Origin: Amyelois transitella | Taxonomy: Eukaryota > Arthropoda > Insecta > Lepidoptera > Pyralidae | NCBI RefSeq assembly: GCF_032362555.1 | Contig: NC_083523.1 | Location: 2,393,501-2,457,500 of the forward strand | Length of the DNA stretch: 64,000 nucleotides | Direction of reading: 5' to 3' | Shown: in pieces, positions 1-17,900 of the stretch | Layout: each line of letters begins with the position of its first letter | Position numbering within the stretch: the first letter of the stretch is position 1 | Program-made: the position numbers and the translations under genes | The notes under the pieces: model-generated | Told to the model about the DNA's origin: nothing | Databases searched by the model: none | Seen by the model: only the letters and a program-made list of their open reading frames with translations

Positions 1-150
1 CACAATCGGCCTTCGCGTTCGGCAGCGTACACCTCCTTCTCTATATACATACAAATCTATTAAACAAATGAAATTAAAATTTTGTTTTGAAAAATTTCAA
101 TTTCACCATTCCATTAGTATTTTCTTAAGACGTTGTCACGTTCAATTACA

Positions 151-3836
<3,686 letters not shown>

Positions 3837-6800
3837 TCACATGTTAGGTGACTATACGGTTTATGTCCCCCCCCCTCCCCCCACACACACACAAAGAAAT
3901 TTAATTTATGACCTTTTATCTTCTTAACCATTCTTGAAATTTTCCATACAGAGTACTGTATTTTCGAAAAAATATGCCGTGCGGTTCCCGGCACCAATAA
4001 AAAAAGAAGAGGATCAGGTTGCAAGCCTGTCGCCTAAAAGAAGAATCCCAAGTTTATAAGCTTATCCCTTAGTCACCTTTTACGGCAGCCATGGGAAAGA
4101 GATGGAGTGGTCCTATTCTTTTTCTATATATATATATATATACTTTTCTTATTTTCAACAGATAATGATTTTATACGTTTCTTTCAGGAAATATATGAAA
4201 ATGGTGATTGTTCCGTTACGGGCGCGTAATATTAGCTAACAAATGTATGTATAATTACTGTATGTACGGCGTAGACTAGTATTACAAATTACTCGCATAT
4301 GCTCGGACGACAAAGGTAACTTAGTCTGTGTAGAGAACTTAAGAATTTAATAAATAAAATTAAAACTGTCATAAATTCAAGTTTTGTAAAGTCCTACCTC
4401 AATAACTGGATTGAACTCGAAGTTTTATCTTACTTTCGATTAAATCTTAATTTAATTTGAAACGAACATTGATTGCAAATAAAATTTGAAAAAAAAAATA
4501 CAAACTAATATGTATACTTATTATCTTGACAATAACAATAATGAACACAAATAATGTGGTATAGGAAAAATCTTAATAATAAACAAGTCTCTGTGAAGTA
4601 GCATTTTTTGACAGCTGTCAAATAAATGATATGTGCTTATTCTATCTGAATCCAAATGTTTTTGATAAGAGTAAAAAATATTTTACTGAATTAACACACA
4701 AAAACACAAAATTCTTCTTTGTCGACGTTTTAAATTGTAGACATGTCGGTAAGTTTGAGTCTACACTGACTAAGTTATCTGTGCCCTTTAATTTCCTTTT
4801 AGTTAATTACATTTAAATTTAATTGCAGACATAACAAAAGTAGAATTGAATGAAGTTTGCGTTATATATTTTTTTTATTTTATTTAAAAAATTATTGATT
4901 GATAATATAATTCGGACCAAATGTTTGATCAAGTCATCACTATAATTTGGTAGCTAGTAATTTTAACTTGATAAGGCATATATTTGAATAGTGTCGTCAA
5001 TAGGCGTTTCAGAAATACGTGAAAACAATGTCTTCAGGATTAAAAAAATAATGGCTGAATGTCTCACAATTTCTTTTGCGCAGAATTCACGTGCAGGTTA
5101 TATGCTGTGATCATCTAAATATTTTTCTATGTTTTTTTTTTTCAAAGTGATAACCATCTAGTGATTTTTCATTTATGAATATGGAAATTGTATAAATATA
5201 ACATAAAACCTTGAGTTTTGGGAAAAAAATATCTGACATTTTTAATTTATTTCAATGCTAAACTATATCTTAATTATTTTTACACAAACTATTCTACTAA
5301 TTAGGAAAATTTATCAACAAGCATGTTATCAACTTCTAATCCTTTTATAATTATCTGAGAATTGCAGAGTATCTTATTTATTTAACTAATTTGTTGGTAA
5401 TATTATTCCTTGTTAGCCTATTCAATAAATAAATAATAAATTATCTTTACTAGATTTTTTCAAAGTTCTGGTCTAGCCTTTGGGTCGCGGAGATCAGACT
5501 AGTCGCTCTATGTGACCTAGCCTTGGTTAATCATCTAGGTTAGGATCCCAGGCTCTGAAATAACATTGCGGGGAAACTTGTATGATAGAATATCATTATA
5601 ATAAGGCCCAGTGAGGCTGAATGCACTTAAAATGCAGTTGTCAAAGCTGTCATGGATCACTATAGTAAATACCTATAGAAAGTACCTTCACTTAATTCTG
5701 AAATATTGAACAAATGTCCGATTACAAAAGAAAATGTGTAAAATTCTGAAATAACTAATTCAGAAGATTTAAATCTGATTTATGATTTGTTTACAAGACT
5801 ATTGTCTTTGTTAAATAAAATTATACAAAAAGTTACAGAAAAACTTGTGATGTTCACTATTTCTTTATTCGACTTGTAAAGTTAACAGAATATAGTACAA
5901 TTCTTCTAATTAACTGTCCGATTTTGTACAAGCATGGAGATACCAATAGTCATATAATTTAAAATGTTTGAGTTTAACGAGCAATTAGTTCAATAGGTTA
6001 TAGGCCACACCACGGTGTACGCCATCTTGTTTCGTTGCAACAAAATGGCCGACGCCTTGGTGTTGCCAGTCAGTGGTATAAATAATATGTTAATATGTAT
6101 AATCAATTGTGAGATGAATGTTATAAGTGTAAAGCGGTTTGTATGAAGGTATAATTAAAAATTAACACGTTTGTGACTTTTGTATATTGTTTTATATTTC
6201 TTCTTTATAAATAGTAAAGCTGAACGTATTTTTTTTTCGCAATCCAGTATGTAAATATGTTGTTACAAAGATTTCTAAACCAGTTGTATATATTTTCTAC
6301 TTATATATTGTTTCCTTTTGTTTTTTATTCCATTATTCTGTGATAGTGTATCGTTTTTAAGTTTGCAACTTCGTATTTGAATACTTTAACGATATTTTAA
6401 TAATAGATCCCGTACCAACTATGAGAAAAAGAAATTGATTTATTTTCAAAATAAGATACAAGTACTACTTAATGACTTCAAACACAACAAACAAGTACCG
6501 CTTCCAAAGCGCAAGTGTAGAAGAAGCGACGAAACAATCTACACTACATCATTCAATAGATTAATTTTGTGTATGGAACACCAAAATGGTATCATTGAAG
6601 ATATTTTAATAAATAAAAAGTATAGCCATACAGTGTTTATGACAATGTCAATATCAATTCGCTCTCTTTTTGTGGAGAAATAACTAATTATATTTTTAAA
6701 TGTGCCAGGTCAGAATCACATTTGACCTCAGCCAATCGGGCCTCTTTCTTTTTGTAAAATATTAAATTTTCTCAATGTTTATCTCTAATATCACATTCTT

Positions 6801-8950
6801 TTATTTTTTCCAAAGAAAATCAACAAAATGATATCATTTAGAAGGTGTTTAAAGAAATTTGAAAAAATTATATCATGGCTAGATGTGATTCCGCCCTTGC
6901 GAATAATCTTCATACAAACCGCATTCTGAGTGAAATCCATGTAAATAGTCTTAACATTTTTTGTTCAATGGTTATTTCCTGTTTATATGTATTATTTAAT
7001 TTTGGAGAGAAATATAATCACCATTGCATTTTATGTGTATTTTAATTATATCGTTGATCAGTCCATGTCCTTTCATATGTATGTAATCACGTCTATATCC
7101 CTTGCGGAATAGACAGAGCCAACAGTCTCGAAAAAAGTGAAAGGCTACACTTAGCTGTATGGCTTAATGCTAGGATTGAGAATAAATTAATTAATTTATA
7201 GCCATAAAAAGCAAAATGAAATAGAAGATATTGTAAGGAATTCATTATGACATGTATAATTTCATTTTGCTGTAAACCTGAACTTTATTTTCAGAAATGT
7301 TTCTTTTAAGATAATACATATCAAGATAGTTTACCATTTCAAAGGATTAAAGAGAATATAAATATAGCTAATGTTCTTTTTTATTCCAGCATGTTTAGGA
7401 ATCAAAAAATAAGATAGAAACACATGATTTACATTTTATTTAACATTCGAAACAGGCTTTAATATATTATTATACAAACTATGCGCAAAATAAGTACTGG
7501 CGTTAATACCGAAAATTGTTTAACATTTCTTATCGAAGATGCCTTGCGCATGCAAATATGAAAATCATTTTATGTCTTAAATTTTTTTACATTGACATAT
7601 AACGGATTAAAATTAATAAATAATTTACATCATAAATATCACAATATATTACTCTACATATTATGTTGACTTTATGAAAAAACTTTTAATATACAAGAGA
7701 AATGATAACTTAACATGAATAAAAGATACACCAAAGGAATGTGAATACGACTAGAAATCTATTGTGAATAGCACCTAGAAATTTTCTGTATAAAGACGCG
7801 AATACACATATGTATATATACTATTATTGTTCTGCAAATCAGTGCAAGAATTATTAATTTCTAATAATAAATGCTTTGAATTGAACACAAACCAATCCAT
7901 TCTACACATGGGATATACTCTAGCTATCTGAGAAAAAATGTAACCTATTTAAATTCTTGGTCAGTGGGGAGGATTACGATATTTTAATATTGGAAACTGC
8001 GTGGTTGCGCCCTATGTTAGAACATTTTTTATTTACTTTCTCACAGCTTAAATAAATTAGCTGATTTTCGAAAAAATTAAATTACTCTCGTATCGATTTT
8101 AACTCCGAATGGCTAGGAAAAAAGACCAGAGAAATGTGAATATAAATAAATAATATGAACAACATAAATCCTTCTTATCCTAAATAATATTTAAAATAAT
8201 AACAATTTTGTGACGATAAAATAAGTTGATAAAGGAAAATACATTAAGCGTAGATTTCAATAAACCCAAGCCGAACCCTGAACTTTAATACTTCTATTAA
8301 AACTATCGTAACAATACAAATAATAATTCGAAATGACAAGATCACACATTAAACTTTTACTGTAATTCTAACATCGTGAAAAAATACATAAGATTCGTGG
8401 TTTAATTTCATTGCGTACATGTTTATGGGAAAAAGTTCAGTATTTTTCATTGAATCTTCTTACAATATTTGTTTTTAATTTTTATAGATCGTAAATACTT
8501 TCAACGCTTCATAAATTCTTATTTGTGTGATGAATTATTGGACGCCGCAATAAGAATAAGAGCGGCCTTTGCGACTATTCTAACAATAAAAATAAAAAAA
8601 ACAATACTAAACGGCTAACAGTTTGCAACATTCGTGGTTTTTCCAAATTAAATCAACAAGCGCGCACACACACACACACATACACCAAAAACTACAAATA
8701 TTTCACTAAAACTTACAAATTAATAAAAACGGCGTCGGGCATGCCATGCTAAGGTGGCGGAATTGGCTTATTCAGGTTTATACACGAAGCAACCTTTGCA
8801 AGGGTATCTTACCCTTAATGGATCGCGGTACAAGCTTCACTAGACGAATCTGCCTATTATGTAAGACAACTTTTATTTCCATAATAAATTTGGACATGAA
8901 TTTACAATGGGTATTCAATTACCTATAAAAATATATATGTTCATATTAAT
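3837..8950. other. Tail-to-tail intergenic region and 3' UTRs of PI4K2A and FHIP2A
   Basis: The region is AT-rich without a supported gene. It holds family A fragments (4010-4125, 7077-7190), a TA run (4126-4142), a C1 fragment (6477-6565), a CA run (8662-8682) and a GC-rich imperfect inverted repeat at 6007-6065. Candidate poly(A) signals lie near 4349 (+) and 7436 (-). Confidence 0.6.
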
Positions 8951-11900
8951 TTATCTGTGCATTTGTATGTAGTGCTGATGTTTAACGAAGGCTATAGCTG
9001 CTAATTCCTTACAGAACTCTTCAAGGACTATCAGGCTTTCCACCAGTTGGTTGTGTTCACCGCTGAAAGTAAAAAAGTGAGATCAGAGACAAAATCTATT
9101 CTAAAGGTTTTTTTTTACCATGTGGAGTTTTTAAAAAGGAGAAAACCAAAAAGAGAGGTGGATTGGTAGCGTTAGAGACTATAAGAAGGAAAGGCGTAGG
9201 AGTAATCTATTTTCCTCACCAGCTCCATTCAGTTGTCCCATGGTAGGACAACTCAAAAGAACTAGCAGGATGGTCTATGAAATGGCAAATGAAACCAAGA
9301 CCCAAGTGTGAACATCTCAAATACATATTATTATTGTTTGGATAAAGAATTAGATTTCCTGGCTTTAATATTTTCAATCATTAAAAAAAGTATTTTACCT
9401 CTCGTCATAGCTGGGATCTTCACTCATCAGTTGCAACCTCGTATTCTCTATCACCTTCTTGTAATTCCTTATTCTAGGTATCTCCATAGTCAACCTCCTT
9501 GCCAATTCTTGTAGCGTCTTGAACAAAGTCTGGGTTTTTTTCGCAGTTGGCAACGTCGGGTTCAACAAGTACTCGTGCAGATTCGGATGCGGCAAGAGTG
9601 CCAACTTTGAGATAATAGACGTCAAATGCAAATTAACCTCGTAAGGTTGGCATGGCATATTCGCGAGTAATTTGAACAGCATTTTGAAGAACGGACCCTC
9701 GTCGAATTCTTCATCTGGAGTAGAATTGGGCGCAGTGTCTTTTCTGAGAATCAATTTCTGTGTAAATTTACTTTCTGTACAATGTTCAGTGTCGTGACTA
9801 GATTCCCTTTTCATAAGCATTTTTTGCGTTAAAGTATTATCGTGGTAGTGATCAATATCATCGCTAAGTTTCACATGTTCCTGTGAAAATTGATTATCTG
9901 TGCTGGTGTAGTGTTGTTCCGTATTGATGCTAGTGCTGGGGCAATCGGTTTTTGCCGATTCGAACGCCTCGTCTAGGTGTATGTCTGCCTCCGGGCGGCT
10001 ATCGTAGCTGTGGGTTGAGCTTGCCGTGTTGTCGGTCCAGTGTTCGCTTGGCCAGTTGAATGTGGAAGTTGTATCCAACCAGAACTGTAATAAAAATTTA
10101 TCGGTCTTCAATTTTATGCCTCACATTATTGGAAACTAGTTTAAAGTAAGAGTAAGAAATAAGAGTTTAATAAATACTTAACCAATGTGGCTTAATAAGA
10201 AACGTGAAGAACAGCTTACAGCGTGTAACTATGTAGCACGATTCTTTAATGAAGTATAAAAGAAAAGATGTCGACTGACTGTTTGACAAATCAACGCCAG
10301 TTCAAGCCGCTTTGTCTAGAGATTTCAAATGTGACATATTATGGGTTCCTCCTTCTAAGAATATGTACTAAAAGAGGATTACCTTTAATTTCCGCGTTAG
10401 TATTCGCTCCACTATTTTATTTAGGCGACAAATTTGTTTCAAGTCAAAACTACGAAAGGAACTAACTGAAATTGAAACATAAGATACACACGGACCTAGT
10501 ACACCTGTCCAGAGAGTTGTGGACGTAACCGGACTAACGCCAGAAGAATTGAGGTTCCCCTGCAAAGGTTGCGGAGGTCAACCGGTTCGTGTAAAAACCT
10601 GACATATCCCATCAAAAATCCATGGTCGAAGGCATACCCCGGGCTCCTCTCCAGAATGGTGAGGACGCAACCGGAACTAACGTCAGGAGGAAGAAGTATG
10701 TATGCTTATTTTATGTATACTTTTCCTCCATTTTTATAATTATGTATGTACGAATATGCTTTTCATAAATTATTTTAATCCGATAGCGTCGCGTGATTGT
10801 TTGTTGTAACTTTTGGCGTACAGATGTCGCCACAAATACATACACATAATCACGTCTATATCCCTCGCGGGGCAGACAGAACTAACAGTCTTCAAGAACA
10901 AGACTGACGGGCCACATTCAAGTGAATTGAGATTAAAATAATGACAGGTAGTATGCTCAACCATTGTCTAAAAGAAAAAATCCCAAATTTATAAACCTAT
11001 CCCTTAGTCGCTATTTACTACATTTGGATATTTCCTACATACCTATTTGTGTGTTACATACATATATACATATATAAGGTACCTGGTAATGCCTATGCGC
11101 GTCGTGTATGTAGTGTTCGTAGTCCGACCCCACGGGGTCCGACAAAATGGCGCGCGGCAGCAGGAGCAGGAAACTGGGACAATGAAACGAACAGCACATG
11201 TATTTGAAACGTTTAATTGTATCATTGATATGTTGTATACTTATGTACATTTATCCTGGAATTTGACCAGGTTTTGTTGACCACGATCCAGCTGTGAGAT
11301 AATAGACATGTGTAAAAAAAGTACTGAATGTGTGATTTGACCAAAAAGCATTTTTTTTATATGAGTACGTATACGACCTAATTTTGTCTGATGGCGTTTG
11401 AGGTCATACGTACTCTTTTGCCTTTTTTTACTACTTTTTTTTGTAGGAATTCCAAGATTTACATTTTTGTAAGTTATATACATTTTGCTATATATGTATT
11501 TTGGTACATTATTACAAATTGGTATAGAACCCAATACCAAATGTTATAATACAGTACTGAGTACAGCCCTATCGACAAACTATTGCAAATTTATTATGTT
11601 CAGAATTTACGCCCAGGTAATAAACTAAGGGTGACTGCCGTCTCACCTCTTGAGATCCTATTCTGTGTTAACAGATTTATCTGACGCAAGTTGGATCGCG
11701 GTCACATGTATACATGACACATTGTAAAAACATTCACGTGGGAAGCTATAGACATTGGGGCAACAAAAAATAAACCAACAGCAATACTTCACTAAATCAA
11801 ATGCATCAGTGTTGCAAAAAAAAACATTCCTCGGTTGAACCGTTAAAAATAAATTTAATTCAACACGTTTATATGTTTCCACGCAAATGGTATAAAATCA

Positions 11901-14900
11901 CAGATCCTTATAATAATCTCTTTTATTTTTAAGGCTAAACTATATATCATCCTTTTATCTTTAAATTATTAACTTCGCAATAAAAAAGTAATTGATGGCT
12001 ATAAAATGGCTTACGTTTAGGAACTATTCAATTTAAGTTTTGTTAGTATAAAATTTAGTTTTGAATGCAAACCAAAATACTGGACTTATTAATAAATTAA
12101 AATTAAACAATAACTTTTCATTAAGAAATTAATTATCTTAAATTGTAATAAACTTATCAGCAAAACAAGGTCGTAAATAATAATAAAAAATATAACAATT
12201 ATTTTATGTCAATTTTGTATATACCTATTTGTAATTATTTTTTTAATACTCTGTAACTTTTTTTTTGTATCAAAACTTTATACAGATGGAAGGCGTGACT
12301 TCCGTGCAAGTCTACCGCTCTTAAAAGATGCGGTATTAAATATAGGCGGGTATTATAAACGGATCAGAATGGCACAATGTAAATAAAATTGTATGTAAAT
12401 ATTATTAATACTTTTCGTACATTTATAAAATTATCTCCTAGCCTTAATTCAGTTACGGAGTCCCTTAAAAATATCCCAGAAGCCAGGTAATCACACAAAG
12501 CGACTATTGTCGGCCTTTTATTGGATTATAGTTACCCAACCCCGAAAAGAGAAAGTGCCGCCACCCTTACTTGTTAAAGTGTTGTTTTTTTATATCTAAT
12601 TGAAATATATTTACACTTTAATTATAATATTAATATGATTAATTGTAATTTAAGGCAAAGTATTATATAATTAGCACGCATTATTGCACATTTTCTTCGT
12701 TGTGAGTGGAAAGCGCATTTTCCTCTGCCATGATTTCTTCTAAGCGACTTTTGAGCTCCAATAGACGGCTAAAATAATGATATGTAATAAATTATATATT
12801 AATTGATAGTGTTAGTTTCAGATTTTATGTTAGTATTAGCTTTTTTTTAAATAATTCATATGGTTAATTAAGCATTTTAGGCTTTTGTAGCGTACAGGTA
12901 GCTTTACAACTTCTTTTTTTTCTTGTCCAATTAATGTGAATTAAATTAAGAAAAATTTAATCCAGTTGCACTATCTTGATAGATAACGCGTGTTTACTAA
13001 ATTAACACTAAGTCGGCATGAATGATAAAATATATCACATATTTTATAGTAAAGATGGATACATTCTGATAACAACTGATATCGAATGAAATAGTTTCGA
13101 GAAGGGATGCATTGGACATGACTTTGCAAAGCGAGGTATATTACACTCGCAAGGTCATAATTAGAACTGTGTCTATATATCTCTTGTAGGTAAACGTTCG
13201 TGATTTTGTGCGTCACCTACATTCCGTTAAACAGATGACAGCATAATAGATCCACATCTATGGAGTGTTATATGGAAATTACGGTAATCATACTGTTGCG
13301 TTTGCGAAAGCACAGCTGTAAAATTAACTCCCCGAAAGCGTGTAAGAAGCAAAGTTGTTCTATAAATATAAGAAAAAATTGATCGAAGAGCAAATCTTGT
13401 AATTTGTACCACCGTCTACATAACATTGTATTTGAATCTACACGAAGCGCGGCGGTTAAGAAATAATCTACCACCTGTTGTTCTGATTGATCTGCAGTGT
13501 AGTTTGTTCCGCCGCTTATTCTACACGTGCGCTTTGGAAGCGGTAGTAGTTATAATTAGATTTAAGTGATGTGACGTCAATAAGTCATAAATATTAATTA
13601 ATTTTTCTCGTGTAAATGACGTCATGTCTTTTTGAGAAATAAAGTTCTATAAACCGATATATATGACTTTAAAAACTTGCAAATAAAAGTCACAGGTAGG
13701 AAAACGTAAACTTTGTGAATTTTGGCCTCGCGTAATTGCCCTAAAGTCACACATTAGAGATCAAATCTCGTGTCTCACCTGTTAACAGTTTTGTGCAAAT
13801 CGTGGGTCTGCGCCCACGGCTGGGACTCATCCAGGCCCTCGTGGGACATGATGTGGGCTATCTGTTCGGTAACATGATCCTCGTGTTGCAACTGTTGCAT
13901 CGCTTCCCTGGGAACAAACGATTGGAATTAATAATATAATTAGTTACATTACTGGAAAAATACTTTTTTGTTCAATAAAAAAGACAATCTTTTAATGATT
14001 TGTTCATGTGAAGAGGGATATGAAGCAAGTTGACTAAACAAATATACAAATCGAGTATGAATGGGTCCGCCGGGAGGGAAAATTAATGCCTTTACGAACG
14101 TACCTCGATCATATTAAGGACGTTTTGGTGAAAACTCAGGCCAGGACGACTCTTTACCGTTATGCTTGCGTTAAACTCATATGTACATATGTATATTCGT
14201 ATAATCACGTCTATATCTCTTGCGGGGCAGACAAATCAGCTGTTTGACTTAATGATAGAATTGAGATTCAAATAGTCGCTTGCGTTATAGACTGATGAAG
14301 GTAAAAGAAGTATGTGTGGACTGCAGAAAGTGGGCAGATATAGTCTCTGCCTATCCTTTCGGGATCGAGGCGTGATTTTTATTTACGTCTGTTAACAGAA
14401 GTGTTTCAAGTATGACAAAAAGGCACCATTTACTCACGCGAGAAAAAGGCGTGAACATAATTTATGAAGGTACCTAAGTATGTAGTTAGATATAAATTTT
14501 GCCGTGTGGTTCCCGGCACCAATACAAAAAAGAATAGGACCACTCCATCTCTTTCCCATGAATGTTGTAAAAGGCGACTAAGGGATACCTAGACTTACAA
14601 ACTTGGGATTCTTTTTTAGGCGTTGGGCTATCAACCTGTCACTATTTGAATCTCAATTCTATCATTAAGCCAAATAGCTGAACGTGGCCATTCGGTCTTT
14701 TCAAGACTGTTGTCCCTGTCCACCCCGCAAGGGATATAGACGTGACCACATGTATGTATGTATGTCACCTGTTCCTCTCGCGCTCCCGCCAGAGCGGCAG
14801 GTCGTTGAGGCGGTCGCGCTCGTCGCGGTCGTGCGCGGGCGCCGCCGCGTACGCGCGCGCGCACACGCGGCACAGCACCAGGCGGTGCATGCTGTGCGGC

Positions 14901-17900
14901 GTGCCCTTCTCTATTATAGTCTGGACGGACAATAAATACTATACAATAAAATAAATAAATAAATATATACGGGACAAATTACACAGATTGAATTAGCCTC
15001 GAAGTAAGATCGAGACTTGTGTTTCGAGAACTTAACGATACTATATTTTATAATATTGTACTTACATAGATAAACATCCAATACCCAGGCCAATCAGAAA
15101 AAGTTCTTTTCTCATCGTGCCCTGACCAGGATTCGAACCCGGGACCTCCGGTGTCACAGACAAGCGAACTACCGCTGCGCCACAGAGGCCGTCAAATTTT
15201 TTTTTTCTTTAGTTTCAAATTAACATTAATTTTATTCGTCTAATCTAAATTGTTTATACATAAAAAGTGTAAAAAATAAGAAATTAAGCAATTAAATTAA
15301 TAATTATTATTATATTAATTCCATAACAGAAAAGGTAAAAATAAAAATTTTAATTTGTTTTTAGTTCTGACACCTCACCTCCGTCATTCTGACACCTACC
15401 CATGGCCATTCTGACACCCGGCCCACGTCATTCTGACAATGACAATAACATCAGCTCACCTCAAAGAACCTCAGAGTCTGTAACGTGGTCTCGTGGTGTT
15501 CCGTCAGGCAATTGTTGATCAGGGTGTGTAACAGCGGCCATTCTGACACCTCGCCCTCGCCCACCAACCAGTTCGAGAACTCTGGAAATAAAATAATTAG
15601 AATGTGAACTTAGCAGGAGAAAGAGTAGGCCTTCGCACAGTAGGTCAAAAAATCGAGTTAAATACATTCGGGTTAAATACAATCAGGTTAAAAAGGGTAC
15701 CGCTAACTTTGATAGCTTTGATAGTATCAAACCACTTATCTTTGATTAATAAGACATAAGGCACATCACCACAAACAAGCCGGAGTGTAATATGTATATG
15801 TAGTTATTCTGACAAGACAATGGCGAGTCAATTAACCTTGAGCTACAGGCCACAGGCATTAAGCCACAAAGCTTTTAAATTTAACGTTGGAATTGAGGAT
15901 CTGTTAGTTCACCCTTGATGACCAGAACTGTGGTCGCAGACCATGGTCATATGAACTCGATTTGAAACCTTGATGGCTTATGGACTCACCATTGATGAGA
16001 TGAGATGAGTCGACGACCTAGAGACACTTGAACACAACAGTGGCCGTAGATAGTCTATGAAATGGTCACATGAAATTTGAAACCGTGACGGCTTAATGAT
16101 GAAACTGAGAATCTAAAGAAAATGCTGCAGTGCAGATTGTTACCGCTTCTTCTTCACTGACGCCTTGGAGGCGGAAGTAAACTTATAAGTAATTTATATG
16201 ACGTCAACCAGTGTTGTGAAACCAAAGGATTTGATAATTATTAAGCAATATGAATACCTTATAATAATGAATAAAAAATTTGAATTTGAATACACTGACC
16301 ATTGATGAGATGCGGCGAGTCCACGACCTTGAGGCACTTGGACAGAACTGTGGCTGCAGGCCTCACCATTGATGAGATGCGGCGAGTCCACGACCTTGAG
16401 GCACTTGGACAGAACTGTGGCTGCAGGCCTCACCATTGATGAGATGCGGCGAGTCCACGACCTTGAGGCACTTGGACAGAACTGTGGCTGCAGGCCTCAC
16501 CATTGATGAGATGCGGCGAGTCCACGACCTTGAGGCACTTGGACAGAACTGTGGCTGCAGGCCTCACCATTGATGAGATGCGGCGAGTCCACGACCTTGA
16601 GGCACTTGGACAGAACTGTGGCTGCAGGCCTCACCATTGATGAGATGCGGCGAGTCCACGACCTTGAGGCACTTGGACAGAACTGTGGCTGCAGGCCTCA
16701 CCATTGATGAGATGCGGCGAGTCCACGACCTTGAGGCACTTGGACAGAACTGTGGCTGCAGGCCTCACCATTGATGAGATGCGGCGAGTCCACGACCTTG
16801 AGGCACTTGGACAGAACTGTGGCTGCAGGCCTCACCATTGATGAGATGCGGCGAGTCCACGACCTTGAGGCACTTGGACAGAACTGTGGCTGCAGGCCTC
16901 ACCATTGATGAGATGCGGCGAGTCCACGACCTTGAGGCACTTGGACAGAACTGTGGCTGCAGGCCTCACCATTGATGAGATGCGGCGAGTCCACGACCTT
17001 GAGGCACTTGGACAGAACTGTGGCTGCAGGCCTCACCATTGATGAGATGCGGCGAGTCCACGACCTTGAGGCACTTGGCGAGCAGCGCGGCCACCAGCGC
17101 GCAGTGGTGCAGGTCGCGCAGCCCCGCCTCGGCCGCCGGCTCCAGGAAGCTCTGCCGGAACGTGCGCGACAGGTGGCTGGCTATGCTCGGGTGGCATTCC
17201 TGTTCATGGCAAGAGTGGATTTATTACAGCAACTCGACCTACACAAGCTATTATTAAACACATGACAAGAAAAATAAATAATAAAATTTCGGTTTGAAGT
17301 ACTGCTTTTTCTGAAGAAAGAGTTGAGGTCGGTTACATGAGAAAAATTAATTGATTAATGTAAAACAAAAAGTGAATGGTTGCCTCAACATGAGCTTATG
17401 CAATCGAAGTGCACTTTAGTTTTTCCGCACTCAGATGAACGTTAGTAACGACAAAATAACTTAAGATGTGCGGCGTATGCTTTGGTTCTGTGAGAAATCC
17501 GCAACTGTCTTTTTGCGTGACATTCAGACCTTTTGTCTATTGTAGCAATACAATATTTATGTACCACCAGCCCCTTTATCCATGAACCTACTACTACACA
17601 ACTATATCTTTAAAAGTTAAACAGCCAAGGTGACGCAACACATCCCAACACCATTCTTATAATTATTTCACTGCTCTTATTGCGATTTAGTACTCTATTA
17701 TTGATACTGATTCCGATATTTTAATAAAGCTCGCTGATTTAAAGTCTACATGCATGAAAAATTTCAGTTCTTTGTTTCAGTTTTCACAAATTAATGTTTT
17801 TTATAGCACTTAACTATGAATTCGACCCGTTAACTGTACATGGTTTTGAATTGAGTTAAAAAAATATTGGTACTCCATGACTAAAATCGGCTTAATTACC

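Noticed and set aside
6435-6683. An 82-residue reading frame
   Set aside because: Part of it is an antisense C1 fragment, and the rest has AT-rich non-coding composition.
8746-8928. A small gene downstream of FHIP2A
   Set aside because: No start context, family match or splice signals; it lies in the 3' flank or UTR.
9395-10111. A separate 238-residue minus-strand gene
   Set aside because: Its middle and end match FHIP2A, and acceptor and donor signals at 10084 and 9399 show it is one exon of that gene.
14631-14954. Arg-rich frames near 14,700-14,950
   Set aside because: They come from the GC-rich FHIP2A exon 9 read in wrong frames plus a family A element.
16299-17035. A CRISPR-like array
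   Set aside because: There are no spacers; the units are contiguous and the genome is an insect one.
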